Shown here: piece by piece, positions 35,301 through 48,027 of the stretch | Layout: each line of letters begins with the position of its first letter | Numbering within the stretch: the first letter of the stretch is position 1 | Assembly (NCBI GenBank): GCA_030267565.1 | Contig: BRXU01000028.1 | Location: forward strand, 707,001 to 771,000 | Length of the DNA stretch: 64,000 nucleotides | Direction: 5' to 3' | Source: Pleodorina starrii | Lineage: Eukaryota; Chlorophyta; Chlorophyceae; Chlamydomonadales; Volvocaceae | Made by a program: the position numbers and the translations under genes | Notes under the pieces: model-generated | What the model was told of the DNA's origin: nothing | The model's database searches: none | Seen by the model: the letters and a program-made list of their open reading frames with translations, nothing else

Positions 35301-36255
35301 GACACGGGGCTGCTGGTGCCGCTGCTGTCCGCCATCGGAGTGGCCTCGCTGTTCACGGACTACCTGGAGGGCATTTTCTCCAAGAGGCTGGAGCAGGTGC
35401 GTGTGTGGGGAGGGGAGGGGCCAGGAGTGGGCGGGCGGGCGGGAGGGAGGGGGCTTCGCCCCCTATTAGCGGGGGCGTGTGGGTGGGTGTTGGGGTGAGG
35501 ACGTGTGTGGTGGTGCCTGCCGTTGTTTTGGCTGTATGGCTGGTTTGCGTGGGAGGGGGTGTGGCGCGCGCGCGACCGCAAGTGGGATGTTCCTCCCCTT
35601 TTTGCCCTGTTGGGCCCCTCAGGGTAAGCGCCCCCTCCTCTCCTCACTCGCCCCGCCCCGCCCCGCCCCGCCCCGCTCCCCCCCAGGCCCTGGTGGAGTT
35701 GTATCTGCGCGAAAAGGCCTTCTTCTGGGCAGCCAGCCTGGTGACCCCGCCCGGGGCCGCGGAGGCAGACGGGGTCAAGACAGGTGGGTGGCTGGCTGGC
35801 TGGGTGGGACGCCACTAACCGGCAACGGTGCTGCCGCCGGCGCGGCGGCGCGACGTCGTCGGGCCCATCTTGCACCGCCTCTATCCGCGCCACCTTGCCA
35901 ACACTCTCCTACATTTGTCAGCGTGCCTTTTTGGTCTTCCACACTCTTAACCCCCCCTCTTCCTCCCCTCCCTCCCCTCCCTTCCGCCCCTCCCTTCCTC
36001 CCCTCCCTTCCTCCCCTCCCCTCCTCCCCTCCCGCAGTTGAGGACGTGTTGGGCACCCGGGCCAACCTGTACGTGCGCCACACGCTGCCGCTGGCCCAGG
36101 CCAAGGCTGCCATGGCGAGCAAGGGCTCCTCCGCGGCGGTGGTGGTGGACGACAACTTCTCGCCGCTGGGGGTGGTGTACCTGGAGGACGTGGAAGCGGA
36201 GCTCATACGCCAACGGCTGCTCAACGAACCCGACGCCAACTTCAACAGGCAGTAG
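29391..36255 (+). CDS. CLC-family chloride channel/transporter, plastid CLC-e/f type
   Basis: Ten exons: 29391-30805, 31616-31760, 32681-32846, 33072-33268, 33753-33828, 34178-34311, 34648-34815, 35154-35396, 35687-35783, 36038-36255. All are in phase, giving 952 residues. The first about 400 residues are Ser/Ala-rich, with a plastid-transit-like start (MAFACAPSVGLPTLYRSQSN). The membrane domain begins at about DITTLTYAVLTGG. CLC signatures are GSGASLGPEAPSVELG, with the presumed gating Glu at residue 541; VSGALFAVEF; GGLFAPSLFLGA (755-766); and AACRAPLTAIALMVEIT. These match CLC-e/f and cyanobacterial CLCs more than vacuolar ones. The Gly after the gating Glu in the usual GPEGP is Ala here. 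The C-terminus holds one CBS-like unit (DVLGTRANLYVRHTLPLAQA to GVVYLEDVEAEL), where two are usual. Family role is Cl-/anion transport; thylakoid or envelope placement is inferred. The frame opens upstream through GTG only, so ATG 29391 is chosen. Confidence 0.93.
31151..31217. repeat. 30-bp tandem repeat in CLC intron 1
   Basis: Copies begin at 31151 and 31181 (core TGTGGGTCGGCCC), with a partial third at 31211. They differ at a few bases. Confidence 0.85.
35097..35133. repeat. Interstitial telomere-like CCCTAAAA motifs
   Basis: Within CLC intron 7, CCCTAAAA occurs at 35097-35104 and 35118-35125, followed by TCCTAAAA at 35126-35133. The complement TTTTAGGG is the Chlamydomonas-type telomere unit. 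A second short motif, CCCTAAACCCTA, lies at 40028-40039. Confidence 0.7.
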
Positions 36256-39200
36256 AAGGTTTCGGGCGGGGAGTCCACTTTGCAAGGCAATGGGCGGAAA
36301 GGGGCTGGGCAGTGGAGGGGGGGCCGGAAGGAGCGGGGCAAGAGGCAGGGTGCTGGGTGGTGGGTGGTGGGAATGGGTTGGCTGTGGATGGGTGGGAGGG
36401 CGGATGAGGGTGGGTGGTGGTTAGTGGGGGGCGAGAGCTTTGGTGGCTTAAGGTTTCGGCACGTGCTGGTGGCGTGGGGATGGAGGAAGGGGTGGTGGTG
36501 GTGGTGGGGGATAGAGAGGGCAGTTTTGCGAGCGAGGCGGATGAGCGGGGATGGCAGCGGGATGCGGGGAGGGGACGCGAGCGCCGAAGGGTGTGCCGTC
36601 GCGAAGCTCGGACCGGAGACCGGAGACACTCGACCACATCGCATTCGTCGTCGTCATCGTCTATGTCATCATCTGCGCATCAGCATGTCATGTCATGCCG
36701 TGCCGTGCCGTGCTTGGTCGCGGCACACCACACAACTTTCGTACCTCCGGGCTGCTTATTGATTGAACCTGCGGTTACAGTGAAGGGACTCGAAAGGGAA
36801 AGGGTCACCGGTGTCCCTCCACCACCACCACTCGGTGTGCGCGCGTGCTGCCTCAGAGTGCCTTTTGCCACTGAGAAAGGAAGGGAGAAAATAGCGGGGG
36901 GCGAGGTGGTAAGCAGGGCGTAAGTGAGTGAGTGAGGTGTAGCGCGGAGCAGCGCGGCGCAAAGGTGCAGGAGCCCTTGGTGGCGCGGAAGAGAAGGGGG
37001 CACAGTTGGTCGCCGTGAGGGGGGCCTGCCTGTCTGAAGTTTTTGGAACACCGTTACGCAAAGGTGTTGTTTCGAGGCGCCGCTTGTCAGACGAGGGTGG
37101 GCCAAACGCGGGTGACGGGGCCTGGGGATCTGGTGCCCATCGGCGTGTGCGTGCGTGTTTGTGTGTGTCTCTTCACACTGCGTCACTGTGTGCCTTCTGA
37201 AGCCGGCCCGGACGATCCCGGGACCCGTTGTTAGCTGATAGAGCTTTTAGCTTACCCTGAGGAAGAAGAAAAAGAAGAAAGACGAAGAGAAAGGGAAGTA
37301 TCCATGGGTGGGTGGGGGTGTTGCATCATTTTTTTGTGCGGTTTCGCAGCCCCGGGGGCCCCCGGGTTGCAATGGACGCTTGGCTGCGGGCTGCGGGCTG
37401 TGGGCTGGGTTGCGGCGAAGACGTGAGGGGGCGGTGTGGGTACTGTTTTGGAGGTGGAGGGGTGGGGTGAGGTTATGGGAGGAAGGGGCCTGCCGCTGGT
37501 GGTGGTGGAGGCGGCGGCGGCCTGAAGATCGTGGATCGTTTTTGGTGGTGCTCTGTGCTCTTGTGGGATTTGATGCGCGCTTCCCGGGTCCCCTGCTGTC
37601 TGGTTTGTGTGTGTGTGGTCTGTGTCCACGTCGCGTGTGTGTGTAGCTTCTCCTGGAGTGGGGCGCCACGCGAAGGGAGTGCCCAATGAGGGTGTGTGTT
37701 TTTGTATTTTGTTGGTTCACAGCTTGCCTAGGCGGCAGGGCAGGTGTGCAGGTGCGTATCTCCTGTGTGTTGACGGCGCCTTTGTCGACGCGGAACGATG
37801 CGGCACGGCCGCCTGCCTCGTTCGATCCCCTCTGTCAGGCCCGTGCTTTCTGTCGCCCGTGCCCCGGTGTGTTAACATCGTGCATCTGCTTGGCTAATGA
37901 GGGGCTAGCAGAGGTCCGTTTTAGGGCGAAATAGACACTCAGTCCGAGGACAGTCAGCACCCGAAGGGTGCTAGGCGCGTCCGTCGGCGCGTTCGTTGGC
38001 ATGTGCGGATGGGCTTTTTTCTGCCGCCGAGTGGCTCGCCGAAATGTGGGCTGGGCCGCAGTAGCTTGCGTGTAGCTTCCCACCAGGAAGAATAAACTGA
38101 GCGTTGCTTTCCTTTCCTGTACTTTTATATCAACAGGGGTTTCGATGCCGTAGTAACGAGCGGCATGCTGCCGCCCGCGCACTGAAGCACGGAGGGCTCA
38201 TTGCGTCAATTGGGGCTGTGTGGTGTTGGGTCATGGGCCACGTCTACCGTAGCCAAGTTTAGTGTCGGGTGGGTTCTGGCTCTGGCTCTGGTAGTTCAGG
38301 ACACGCTGAGTCGCTGACTCTGAATGCGGTTGTAACGCAACCGCCTTCGACACGTGTGTGTACGCAAAGCGTACTCAAAACGCGTGGGCCACCCCTCAAG
38401 GGTGGCTCGGGTCGCGGAGGATGTGCGCCGCCGCGATGGCACCTCACTCAGTGTGGCACGTAACTGTGTCTGCGCGGGCTGCCTACTCCGGCGGCGTCAC
38501 GCTCGCAGTCAGTCCCACAACGGTGGGGAGTCCACGCGGGCATGCTCGCTTGTTCGGTTCGCCTGCTCCACCGCGGCCACCACATCGCCGCAGCTCCGCT
38601 TCCTTCCTTCCTTCCTTCGGTATCCTCCGCGTCCTCTTCACCCCTGTACCACCCCTGCGCACGTGCCTCCGCCGGCATGCCTCCTCCCTCCCCTGTTCCC
38701 TGTTCCCAGTTCCCTCATACATGCCCCCCCATCACCCCACCGGCATGGCTCTCGCCCGCCCCTGCCCCACATGCTAGCGGGGCGGCGTCGAGGCAGTCGC
38801 AGACAGCCGCTCCTGGCGGGCCCGATTGCCAGTGGGCCACAGGCGGCGGAGCACTGCACCGAACCGGCAGCCCCACCGACCCGCGGAAGAAACGCCCCAC
38901 CGCTGACCACCGATGACTTCCGGCACCCACCCACCCACCAATCCAGCCCTGCGTGCGAGGCCAGGGCAAAGCGAGGTGTGTTGTGGTTCAGGGCGTCCAG
39001 TGACAACTCAATCCCAACGTGTCTCAACAGTACGTGCCATGTGTCTTGGCGTGCCAGCGCGAGGCAAGGTGCTCCCGCGGCATCAATGGAAGCCAGCCAG
39101 CCACTTCTCGCCTGCTTTACCCCTTCCCCCCAAGCCCCCTCCAAGACCGACCATGCCGAGCATTGCAAGCAGCTGCCGGCAACCGCCGCAGCCCACAGCC

Positions 39201-40400
39201 CGCACACCGCAACCGCCCCAATCAAAGTACCGTGCTTCGCAGGTGGGTGGGAGGGTATCCGCGCGCGCACCACTCCTCTTTAAGCAGTCCATCCGCACCC
39301 TCAAAAACGGCGTTGGCCTCCCGCGTGTGCGACCAACTCCTCTGATACATATATCGGTACTCTTATATATAGCGCGGTACATATACGGGTACCGGGGTAC
39401 GGGTACATATAGGCCCTAGCTATCGGGGCCCCCACCCCGGATTGCGCCAGCGCAAGCTCCGGGTGACGCTCGGTGAATGCGGAAGCGCATTCCTCCGCAT
39501 CTCTCCGGCGCGGTCCGTCAGCGGCCCCCCGTGTGGCGGCCCCACCACCGCCACTGCCGCCACCACCACCACCACACCACCACCACCATCACCACCACCA
39601 CCATATTCTTGTTCGAGCACCCTAACCTGCCATAACAACAATAAAAAGGCACCAGACAAAAACAAATGTCGACGAGACGAGCACTTTCGATTCATGGCCA
39701 ATGATCAGTTCAGTTCACAGGAGAACTTAATTTTCAGCAATTTGCACCACCACAGCAAAATCCCACGGGCACTGTCACCGGCGGCTTGCCAGCGTGTGCG
39801 CCGCCGCAACGCACAGGCCCCGGCGCCCATTACCCGGCGTGAAACCAACGTCCATTCCCAACGTCAAGGCAAAACCCAACGCTGATTTTGGCGTGTCGTG
39901 ACTTTGACCGACGTCACTGGCCACGTCAAAATGCCAGGTGAGCGCCACTGCTCACCACGTTTTATGCGCCTGGGTCGCTTCCGCTACGGCTCTTTCCTCT
40001 CAACGCCATCCCCCCAACCGCGCCAAACCCTAAACCCTACAACCCAACCCAACCCCCGCGGAGCTTCAAACACATGATGGAAGACACCAGGCGCGCAACG
40101 TGGCCGGGGTCGAGCACGACTCCGTCGCCAGCCGAGAGCCGACCCACATCCAGCAGCTCGGGGCACCCCCCGGCGCACCCCTAGCACCCTGGTGAGGTAG
40201 GTATTCGCCCTATAGCAGCTGCCGCCGCCGTAATTACCCACCCCCCACCCCCACCGCCCACCCCCACCGCCTCCGCGCTCCGCCACTCGTCATGACGAGT
40301 CCACCGCAGCCCTTTGTTCAGCACCAGACAACAGACGCCGCCCTACCACCTCCGGAGCCAACCGAACCAGCGGCAAACCGGCGCAGGCGGGGCGGGGCGG
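36256..40400. other. Intergenic region without a confident gene
   Basis: About 4.1 kb between the CLC stop and the kinase stop (convergent). It contains GGTGG-rich and TGTG-rich tracts, a CCA trinucleotide run (about 39540-39603), TATA-like CTTATATATAGC near 39362 and a short plus-strand frame from ATG 39694 to 39885 (63 codons, Arg/Gln-rich) that I do not trust. No TGTAA signal close to the CLC stop, and no TTACA close to the kinase stop, was found. Confidence 0.4.
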
Positions 40401-43400
40401 CTAGGCAGACAACGCCGCCTCCGCCTCCGCCGCCTCCGCCTCGGCAGCACGCCTCGCCGGCGGCTGCGGCGCCTCCGGCCCTGACCCGGGCCCGGGCGGC
40501 ATGGGCGTGGACAGGGGCGCCTCCGGCAGCGGCACCTCCTCCGCCGCCGCCGCCCGGGCCCCCAGCTGCGGCAGTGAGGGTCCGGGTGCCAGTCCCTCCA
40601 GCAGTTGCTCCCGGTGCACCAGCGCCTCAAACAAGATGGGGTGGGCCGACCAGTTCCTGCGGGTGGAGGGGGGCAGAGGGGGCAGAGTAGTAGTAGTAGT
40701 AGTAGTGGAGGGCAGGGCGGAAACGAGAACGGCAGCGGGAGTGCGAGCGGCACCGGGCGCGGGGAGTGGGTGCGCTGCCGAGTCGCCGTTCAGGGCGGCT
40801 GGTGGGGGTTGGGGGCTGGGGGCGGGTCGGTGGGCACACCGCGGCGGAGGCTGAGGCTAAAGCGCGGCTCATCACGCCGCACCATGCAGCACCCACCGCG
40901 GCAAGCCGGCCTCCTCCATGGTGCCGTACATGGACGGGTCGCAGGACGGCACGGTCGACAGCGCCGGCGCGTGCGGCCCCTCGAACCTCCGGGGCGGCAT
41001 CGTGGCGCAGGACTGCAGCTCCGGGAGCACGTTGAGCAGCGCCAACTTATCGACCGGGCCGCCCTTTTTACCGCCGCTACCGCCACCGCCGCCCTTGTCG
41101 CCGCGCCCGGCGCCGTCGCTGCTTTGGCGGCCAAAGCCCTTGTTGCTGTGGCTGTTGTTGTGGCTGCCGCCGCCGCCACGGCCGCCGGTGTTGTCGTGGC
41201 CGCTGCCGGGGCCGGGGCCGGGGTCTTCGCAGCTGCTGCAAAGGGAGTTCCGCGGGAAGGAGGGCCCGCCGTCGGAGGCCTCCCCGACCCCGACCCCGAC
41301 CCCGACCGAGGTGCTCTCCCGGGATGGGGAGGGGGAGGGGCCGGCCGTCGACTCGCTGCGGTGTTGGAGGGGAAGAGGGGAAGGAGGAGGGCGCAGTCGG
41401 AGAAACATGGTGGTTAGGAGGGCAGGCGGCTGGGTAGGTAAGTAGGTGGTTTGGTAAGTAGGTGGTTTGGTAAGTAGGTGGTTTGGTAAGTAGGTGGTTT
41501 GGTAAGTAGGTGGTTTGGTAGGTGGGTAGGTAGGGGGCCGCCGCAAGCCCATGATTCGGCACCGGCCGGCGTCCCAGCACGAGTTGGGTGTACCCACCCT
41601 TTGAGCTTGAGCCTCCGCCGGTCCAGCGACGCCAGCAGTGCCTCCTTGCCGGCGCCCTGCAGCGGCCGCAGCGCGTAACCCAGCCCGTGCAGGCGCCTGG
41701 GGGGAGAGAGAGAGAGTGGGGGAGAGGGCAGGGGCGCTGGGGGGTAAAAAGTGGAATGTGTGGTTGGACCTGGATCTGGATCTGGTTGGTTGCAGCAACC
41801 TAATCAGCCCCCTACGTAACCGGGGCGGATGCGGGGGCGAGGGCGAGGAGGGTAGGAGCCAGGACGGCGGCAGGCGCGGCAGGTGGTCAGGTTCGGCAGG
41901 CGGTGGAGGGCCGGCCCTAGGGTCGGCGGGTGTCTCGCACCGCACAGCCCGTTTCCTGGGTCACTCGCCGACGCCGCTTCGGTTACTTGGCTGCGGTTCG
42001 ACTCTCTGGACCGCAAATCCCCGTTACCGGTTCTACCGACCCACGGGTCCCATCCCCGCCGCCGCCAGCGCCGCCGCCTCACTGCACCTGATCCTGTGTA
42101 GGTCCCGCATCCTGCGCCGTACTTCTGCGCTCATCTCCCGGTGCGCCTCCGCGTTGCTGTCCACGGCGGTGATGAAGGGGTGGCGCAGCACCTCCATGCA
42201 GCTGGGACGGTCCCGTGGGTCGTCCGCCAACATCGCCAGCAGCAGCTCCCGCGCCGCGGAGGACAGAGACAGGAAGCTGCGGTAACGGAGTAAGGGACCA
42301 AACAAGGCGTGCGTGTCAGGCGGAGGAGGAGGCGGAGGAGGAACAGGGCTGGAAATGTGAATGGAAGCAGCGGACCAAGACTGAGGCCCCGCGCGAAACC
42401 CTAAGCCTTCCCACTCCCCTATGCGGTCCTCTGGGCACGGTCCACACACGTAGTCCTACGCGACGGGCTGACTGACGGCATATGAGTACCGGTATGTGGG
42501 GTAGCTGAGGGGTCGGGGCGAATCGCACCGCACACGGGCAAGGGCCAAGGTCGGGGCGCCTCACCGTTCGTCCTTGAGCCCGGGCGCGTCGTGGATGGAC
42601 CTGGGGTAGCCCGGGGGTCGGGCAGGGCGGCAGGGGGCGGGCAGACAGGTCCCGGGGGGGCTTTTGGATTTCTGCTGGGAGGAGGGACAGAACAGGGGCT
42701 CGACAGAAAAGGCAGAACAGACCCAAAAAGGTCCGAATCCCCCATCCGCACCTCGCCCCACCTCGGCCAAGCTAGAAAGATACCGGTAACGGGAATGCAG
42801 GTCGGAGGAAAGCCGGGGGGCGGCCGGGGCACCAATCACAGCAGCAGTCTTGCAGCCGCTGCAATGCCACGCTGCGGGTGGGAGGTCGGACGCCCACCAG
42901 CCACACACCCACCAGCCACCAAGCCCTAACCCGCTAGCCCCGCCACTCACTTTTTGCAGTAGGTCATTCGGCGGATGTCCGCTCCGCTGTGCGGCTTCCG
43001 ACCTGCGCAGCGGACGCGGCGAGCGGCAGGGCAGGGCAGGTCGTCGGGCCCACCACCAGCGCCGGCAGACCGAGAAACAGACAGAGCAACATCCAGAGAA
43101 ACAGACAGAGACAGAGATAAACACACACAGAGTATCAGCTTATTGCGTTATCGCGCCGCTAGCTGGCTCTCCCTTAACCCGCAGCCCAACCCCGTTAACC
43201 CACCCATCCAGCCAGGTACCCACCCACCGGTCAGCATGATGAACAGCATCACCCCCAGCGAGTAAATGTCCATGGCCAACTGCGTTTACGAGGACCCACC
43301 ACCACCACCACCGCCACCATCAGGCGACCAAATGGCGATGCGAGAGGCATGTTCACATGCAGCAGGGAGCGAGAGACACAGACACACTCAGACAACGAAG

Positions 43401-46400
43401 CGGTGGTTGGGAGGGGGCGGGGAGGCCAGCCGGAACGCAGGGACGGCCTCCAGGGCCTCGCAAGGCCAAAGGAAAGCCTTGCCTGGCTAAGGGAGTAAGG
43501 GTCTGTGCAGAGGAGCTCAACGTCGGGTCGCACCGTCATAGCCGCGGGTACAGAGGCGTGCGGTTGACGCCGCCGCCGCGGTTGCACCAGCGCTGTACGG
43601 GCGGAGGAGGTGCCGCCACAGCGCCTCGCGGTCGTACACCAGCACACGTGGTTCCACATCGCGCACCCCCTTTCTATCTATCTATCTACCTATCTATCTA
43701 CCTATCTATCTATCTATCTGCCGTATCACGGCCATCTCCACCCCCATCAGGACCGCACAACCAACCCAGCCTCCTCTCCCTCTTGTCCCCCCCCCCCGCG
43801 GTATCATTTCTTACCCCCCAGCCCGCAGCCCGCGGAGTGTCCCATGGAAGTGCAACCCGCCGCAAACCCCTGCCCTCCGCCCCCTGGCCCCCACCCTCGA
43901 GCGCGTACCGCACCGCACCGTCTGCGGCTTGTCGTTCCAGGTCTCTGCGGCGCAGCAACACAGCCGGCAACGGGTGACGGGGTGAGTTTGAGGTGGTGGT
44001 GGTGGTGGCGGTGGTGGGGTTGGCGAGAGGCACTTCCGCCACCGCATGGCTGAGGAGGCTTCCAGCCCCGCCCGCCCACCCGCCAAGGGCCAAGTCCGCG
44101 ACCACAGGGTTCGTGGCGCCCGGGTGGAGGTCCACTCCCGCCTTATGCCGCATCACACACACACACCATCCGCACATCAAGCTGCCACGTCCCCAGCCCC
44201 TCACTCAGGCCCCCCTCTCACTCCCCCCTGCTGCTGCTGCTGCAGCAGCTTCCCGCTCACCAGGCGCCACGAACCCCGGGGTGCCCACACAGCCGAGCAC
44301 CTCCTGGGGTCGCATGGGAAGGGAAGGGAAGGGAAACGGCCGGCAGAGTTGGTGAGAGCGGCCGCGGCTGGCAGGTGCGATAGCTGCATGTGCGTATGAG
44401 GCTGTGACCTGCCATTCTACGCCCCAGCCCGGGGAAGGAAATGCTCCGGGGCATTTCCTGCCCCAGTTGTGGGACCGGAATCGGCTCGATTCGGTTGCAG
44501 CTCTGTGTGCATGTGTGTGTGTGGCTGGGTTTCCAGACGGCCGGCCGGCTCGGCAGCTGCAGACAGCGCAGCGTCTCCAAAAGATGATATGAGGCCCATC
44601 ACGACCCATCACGACCCACCAACTGGAGACACATGGGCACGCGGGGGGGGGGGTGCAACAAAGATGAAACCGCAGCGATAAAACGGAGGCGTGGGAAACC
44701 AGGAGGCCAGGGGACGCCCCAGAAGGCCACCTTTCCGGCGGCAGCAGGCAGTGCGACACAGGAGACCGTTGCTGCTCTCGGTGCGGTGATGACGACGGGG
44801 GTGGGTTGTTGGGTGGGGATGGGGCCTGGCAGACCCATGGGTCATTTGGCCGCGGCCGTCCGGGGCCGGGCCCCGGCCCGGCGCGGCTGCTTACCTTTTT
44901 CGGGTCATAGATCATCGCCATCCCCAGATCAATGACCTTGACTCGCAGCGGTCGGCCCGCCGCCTCGCACTCCTCCACCGGGGAAGTGAACATCACGTTC
45001 TCGGGCTGGTGAATGTGTGTGTATGTGGGGGGAAGAGGGGTGGGGGGGAGGCAGTGGTGGGGCAGACGCACGAGGGGTCGCGGAGGCGGTGAGGAGTGAG
45101 GAGGCGCGGCGGGGCTCGACACACGCGGCGGGGCTCAGCTCCGGCGCGGTCCTCCGGAGAGGGTTTCGAAGGGGACGGCGGGGCGCTTGGCCGCACAGCA
45201 CACGCCTCCTCGATCGACACGCATGCTTTCCGCACGCTCAGCACTTCGGCCCGGGGGCTGGTGGGTTGGCAGTACCGATACTGATGTGGGATGACAACCT
45301 GTCGTCCGTACTGCAACAGGCCACTTCCCACCTACCCACGACCCACCCCACCCCACCGCCAGTACTGCCGGGTTCCAGGTCCGTTCGCTAACGCCGTCTC
45401 CATCCCTTCGTTGCAGTATCTTATTTTTTATACCCCAACCCCACCCCATCATCATCGCGTCCTCAGACCCGCCCGCCGTCCTCGAGCCGCTCTCCCACCT
45501 TGATGTCCCGGTGTATGAGGTTGAGGTTGTGCAGGTAGGATATGGCAGACACGATCTGTCGCAAGCAAGCGGAGAGGGCGGTCAGGAGCAGTAAAACAAA
45601 GGGCGCGGCGAGGCAGCTGCCGTCAACAAGCACCGCCCGGCACAGGGGTACTGCATTGCCCCTCGCTAGATGGCCCCAAGATGCCAGCCATTCCAGCACC
45701 CCTGCCAGGCGCCGCCACCTCTTCTGCTGCTGCTGCTCTTGCTGCTGCTGCTGGCGCTGGGCCGGGCACTCCCAGTGGACAGCCCCCCAGCAGCACGGCA
45801 GCAGCCATACCCCGGGCCCGGGGGCAGGGGAGGCGGTTCCCGGCCCCTCTGCGGCCGCGCAAACTCACGCACGCACGCACGGACCCGCTCACCTGCGCAA
45901 ACAGCTTTGCCGCCTCCGCTTCCGTGTACTTCATGACCTTGTGCAGGTGGTCCAACAGCTGGTGGTGGTCCGGAGGTGCGAATGGCCACAGAGGGATGGC
46001 AGGCGAGGGGCGGGCGGGAGCAGCCGCGTCAGCACAGCAAGCCAGCAAGGGCCAGTCGGGCGCCTTTCGGCACAGAAACACACAGCGGCAGGCGCAGCGG
46101 AGCGGTGGCGGCTGCAATGGGTGTTTACGGACGCGAGTGGAGCGCGGATGGATCGGAAGCATGGACGCGACGCAGCCCCCTGACCCCCCCTGACCCCCGC
46201 TCCCCAACCACAACTTCACCGCCACGCCCCCCGCTCCCCACATGCATCCCCACATACATCGCCGGCCGCCAGGGCCACCGTCTCCCGCACCCTCCCTTCT
46301 CCAATTCGGTAAATCCAGCGACCAAGGCCCCCCCCACCGCGCCCTCCCTCACCTCCCCCCCCGAGCAGTACTCCAGCACCAGTATGAGCCAGTCCTTGGT

Positions 46401-48027
46401 GTGGCTGGTGGCCTTGCACCCGACCAGGTAGGGGCAGTCCAGCGTGCGAAGGAACTTGGCCTCCGCGAGCAGTGTGGACACCTACACACAGACCCACCGA
46501 CCCACCGACCGGGACCCGGGCCCGAGCGCAAAGGGACGGGGGAGAGGAGAGGAGTCAGGGGGGCTGCCGTGCTGGGGCAGAGGGAACGGGGCGTGCTGCA
46601 TGTGTGTGTGTGGGGGGGGGCTGAGGCGGCCTAGGGAGAGCAGTGGGTGGAGGCGCCAGGTATACGGATACGCGCGAGGGGCAGGCGTCAGTGCGATGCA
46701 AGTGATGGAGTGGTCAGTGATCCCCCGCAGTGCAGTGCAGTCCGCTCCTGATCATGAACGCAAGCTGAAACTGCCGCAGCCGACGGCAATGGGGCGGCGG
46801 GACGGCACAGTCCTGGCGAAACACCGATGAAGCTGTTCCCGTCGCCGCCGCCACCACATGTGGCGTTAGCCGCTGCTGCCGCCGCCGCTGCTACTACCGC
46901 TTGTGAACGGGGCTATCATGGCCATCCTCACCGGCACCGCCCCGACGGCGCCGTCGTCGGGCCCTTGCCTTCGCCCCAGTCCCAATGACCACGGGGCCGT
47001 TAGGCCCCCGGATACCCCACAGGGCCCAAGCACCCCAGGCCCACAGTGCCGCACGTCGGGATTGCGACACGCTTCGGGCCCATAGCTCCAGAACGACCAT
47101 GAGCGCCCGCCCATCCCCGCCCCTATCGTGCGCTCCCCTGCCCCCGTCTCAAAGTCCTTATGTCTGCTGTCCTAGCTTAGCTGGCATCCACCAACACCGC
47201 CACCACCACGCTGCGACCGGAAGGTCCCATCAAACCAAAACGCCGCACCTCCTCCGGCTCCAGATCTGCAAAGCTGAGCTGTACGACCTTGATCGCCACG
47301 ACCTCCTTGGTCTGCTTGTGTTTGGAGAGCCAGATCTCCGAGAAGCCCCCCTGTTAAGGTGCCGGTCAGATCAGGTCAGACGCAGTCAATTGACATGCAG
47401 GACCATGAGAGATGGTCAGGTGGTGGTTGGGTGGTGATGGCGGGAGCGGTGATGGCGGGTTGGCCCGAGCGCGGCGGGTCCGAGGGGGGGCCAAGGATGC
47501 GTGCAGCACGCAGCACGGCGGGGGCGCGGTGCGGGGCGCGGTTTGGGCTCTGTTGGGAGCTCCACAGCGCGCATGTTTTGTGTGCAGGACTGGGTGGAAA
47601 TGAAGCTTACCTTGCCGATTTTTTTTATGAGTTCGTATTCGGTCACAAGTGGTATCTTCCTCCAGTCGGTGGGGGGTCTACGAAAAAAGAGTGGGATGGC
47701 GAATGGGGTAAGGAGGCGCCTAGACCGCGGGGCCGTGGCGAAAATTCAGACTGTGCATCGCGTATGGTTCGACACGGATTTGTAGCCATGCATGAGCCAT
47801 TATGAGTAGCTGGCTCCTGAAACAGTTGGTGTTCGACCACACCCCGCAAGCCCATAGCCGACAACTTACTTCGACGGTTTTGCAGGTTTTACTGGCACTG
47901 CAACGGCAAGCTTGTGTTCCTCGCAGTATGTTTTCGGTGTGAGTTCGGGAGTTAAACTGGTCAGCCCGAAGCACATCGCCAGCCACCCCGGAAGTCCATG
48001 ATGTGGCTTTTTGTGTGCGTCCATCAT
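40401..48027 (-). CDS. Serine/threonine protein kinase, CAMK-like, with long C-terminal tail
   Basis: Sixteen minus-strand exons: 47870-48027, 47611-47677, 47249-47350, 46353-46481, 45893-45958, 45499-45555, 44895-45005, 44261-44303, 43919-43944, 43228-43279, 42951-43002, 42565-42600, 42088-42276, 41598-41696, 40897-41355, 40401-40656. All GT-AG junctions are in phase; 633 residues. Kinase landmarks are YELIKKIGKGGFSEIW (Gly loop), VAIK (Lys 96), Glu 116 in the C-helix, HRDIKPEN (189-196), DLG at 219-221 in place of DFG, GTPGFVAPE (237-245), AMDIYSLGVMLFIMLTG and DPRDRPSCMEVLRHPFI. The catalytic residues are present, so activity is expected. After the kinase domain come a basic helical segment, a Ser/Gly-rich region, and an Ala/Glu/Pro-rich end beginning NWSAHPILFEALVHREQLLEG. 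The start ATG is one of a tandem pair (48027 and 48024). The subfamily is uncertain; DLG and the activation segment suggest the CAMK group. Confidence 0.92.
41438..41524. repeat. 16-bp tandem repeat in a kinase intron
   Basis: About five copies of TAAGTAGGTGGTTTGG lie in the intron between exons 41598-41696 and 40897-41355. On the transcribed strand they read CCAAACCACCTACTTA. Confidence 0.9.
43671..43722. repeat. TATC microsatellite
   Basis: TATC/TACC tract in the large intron between kinase exons 43919-43944 and 43228-43279. Confidence 0.9.

Noticed and set aside
39694..39885. 63-codon plus-strand frame downstream of a TATA-like element
   Set aside because: Arg/Gln-rich with no motif, no supporting splice sites and no poly(A) signal.
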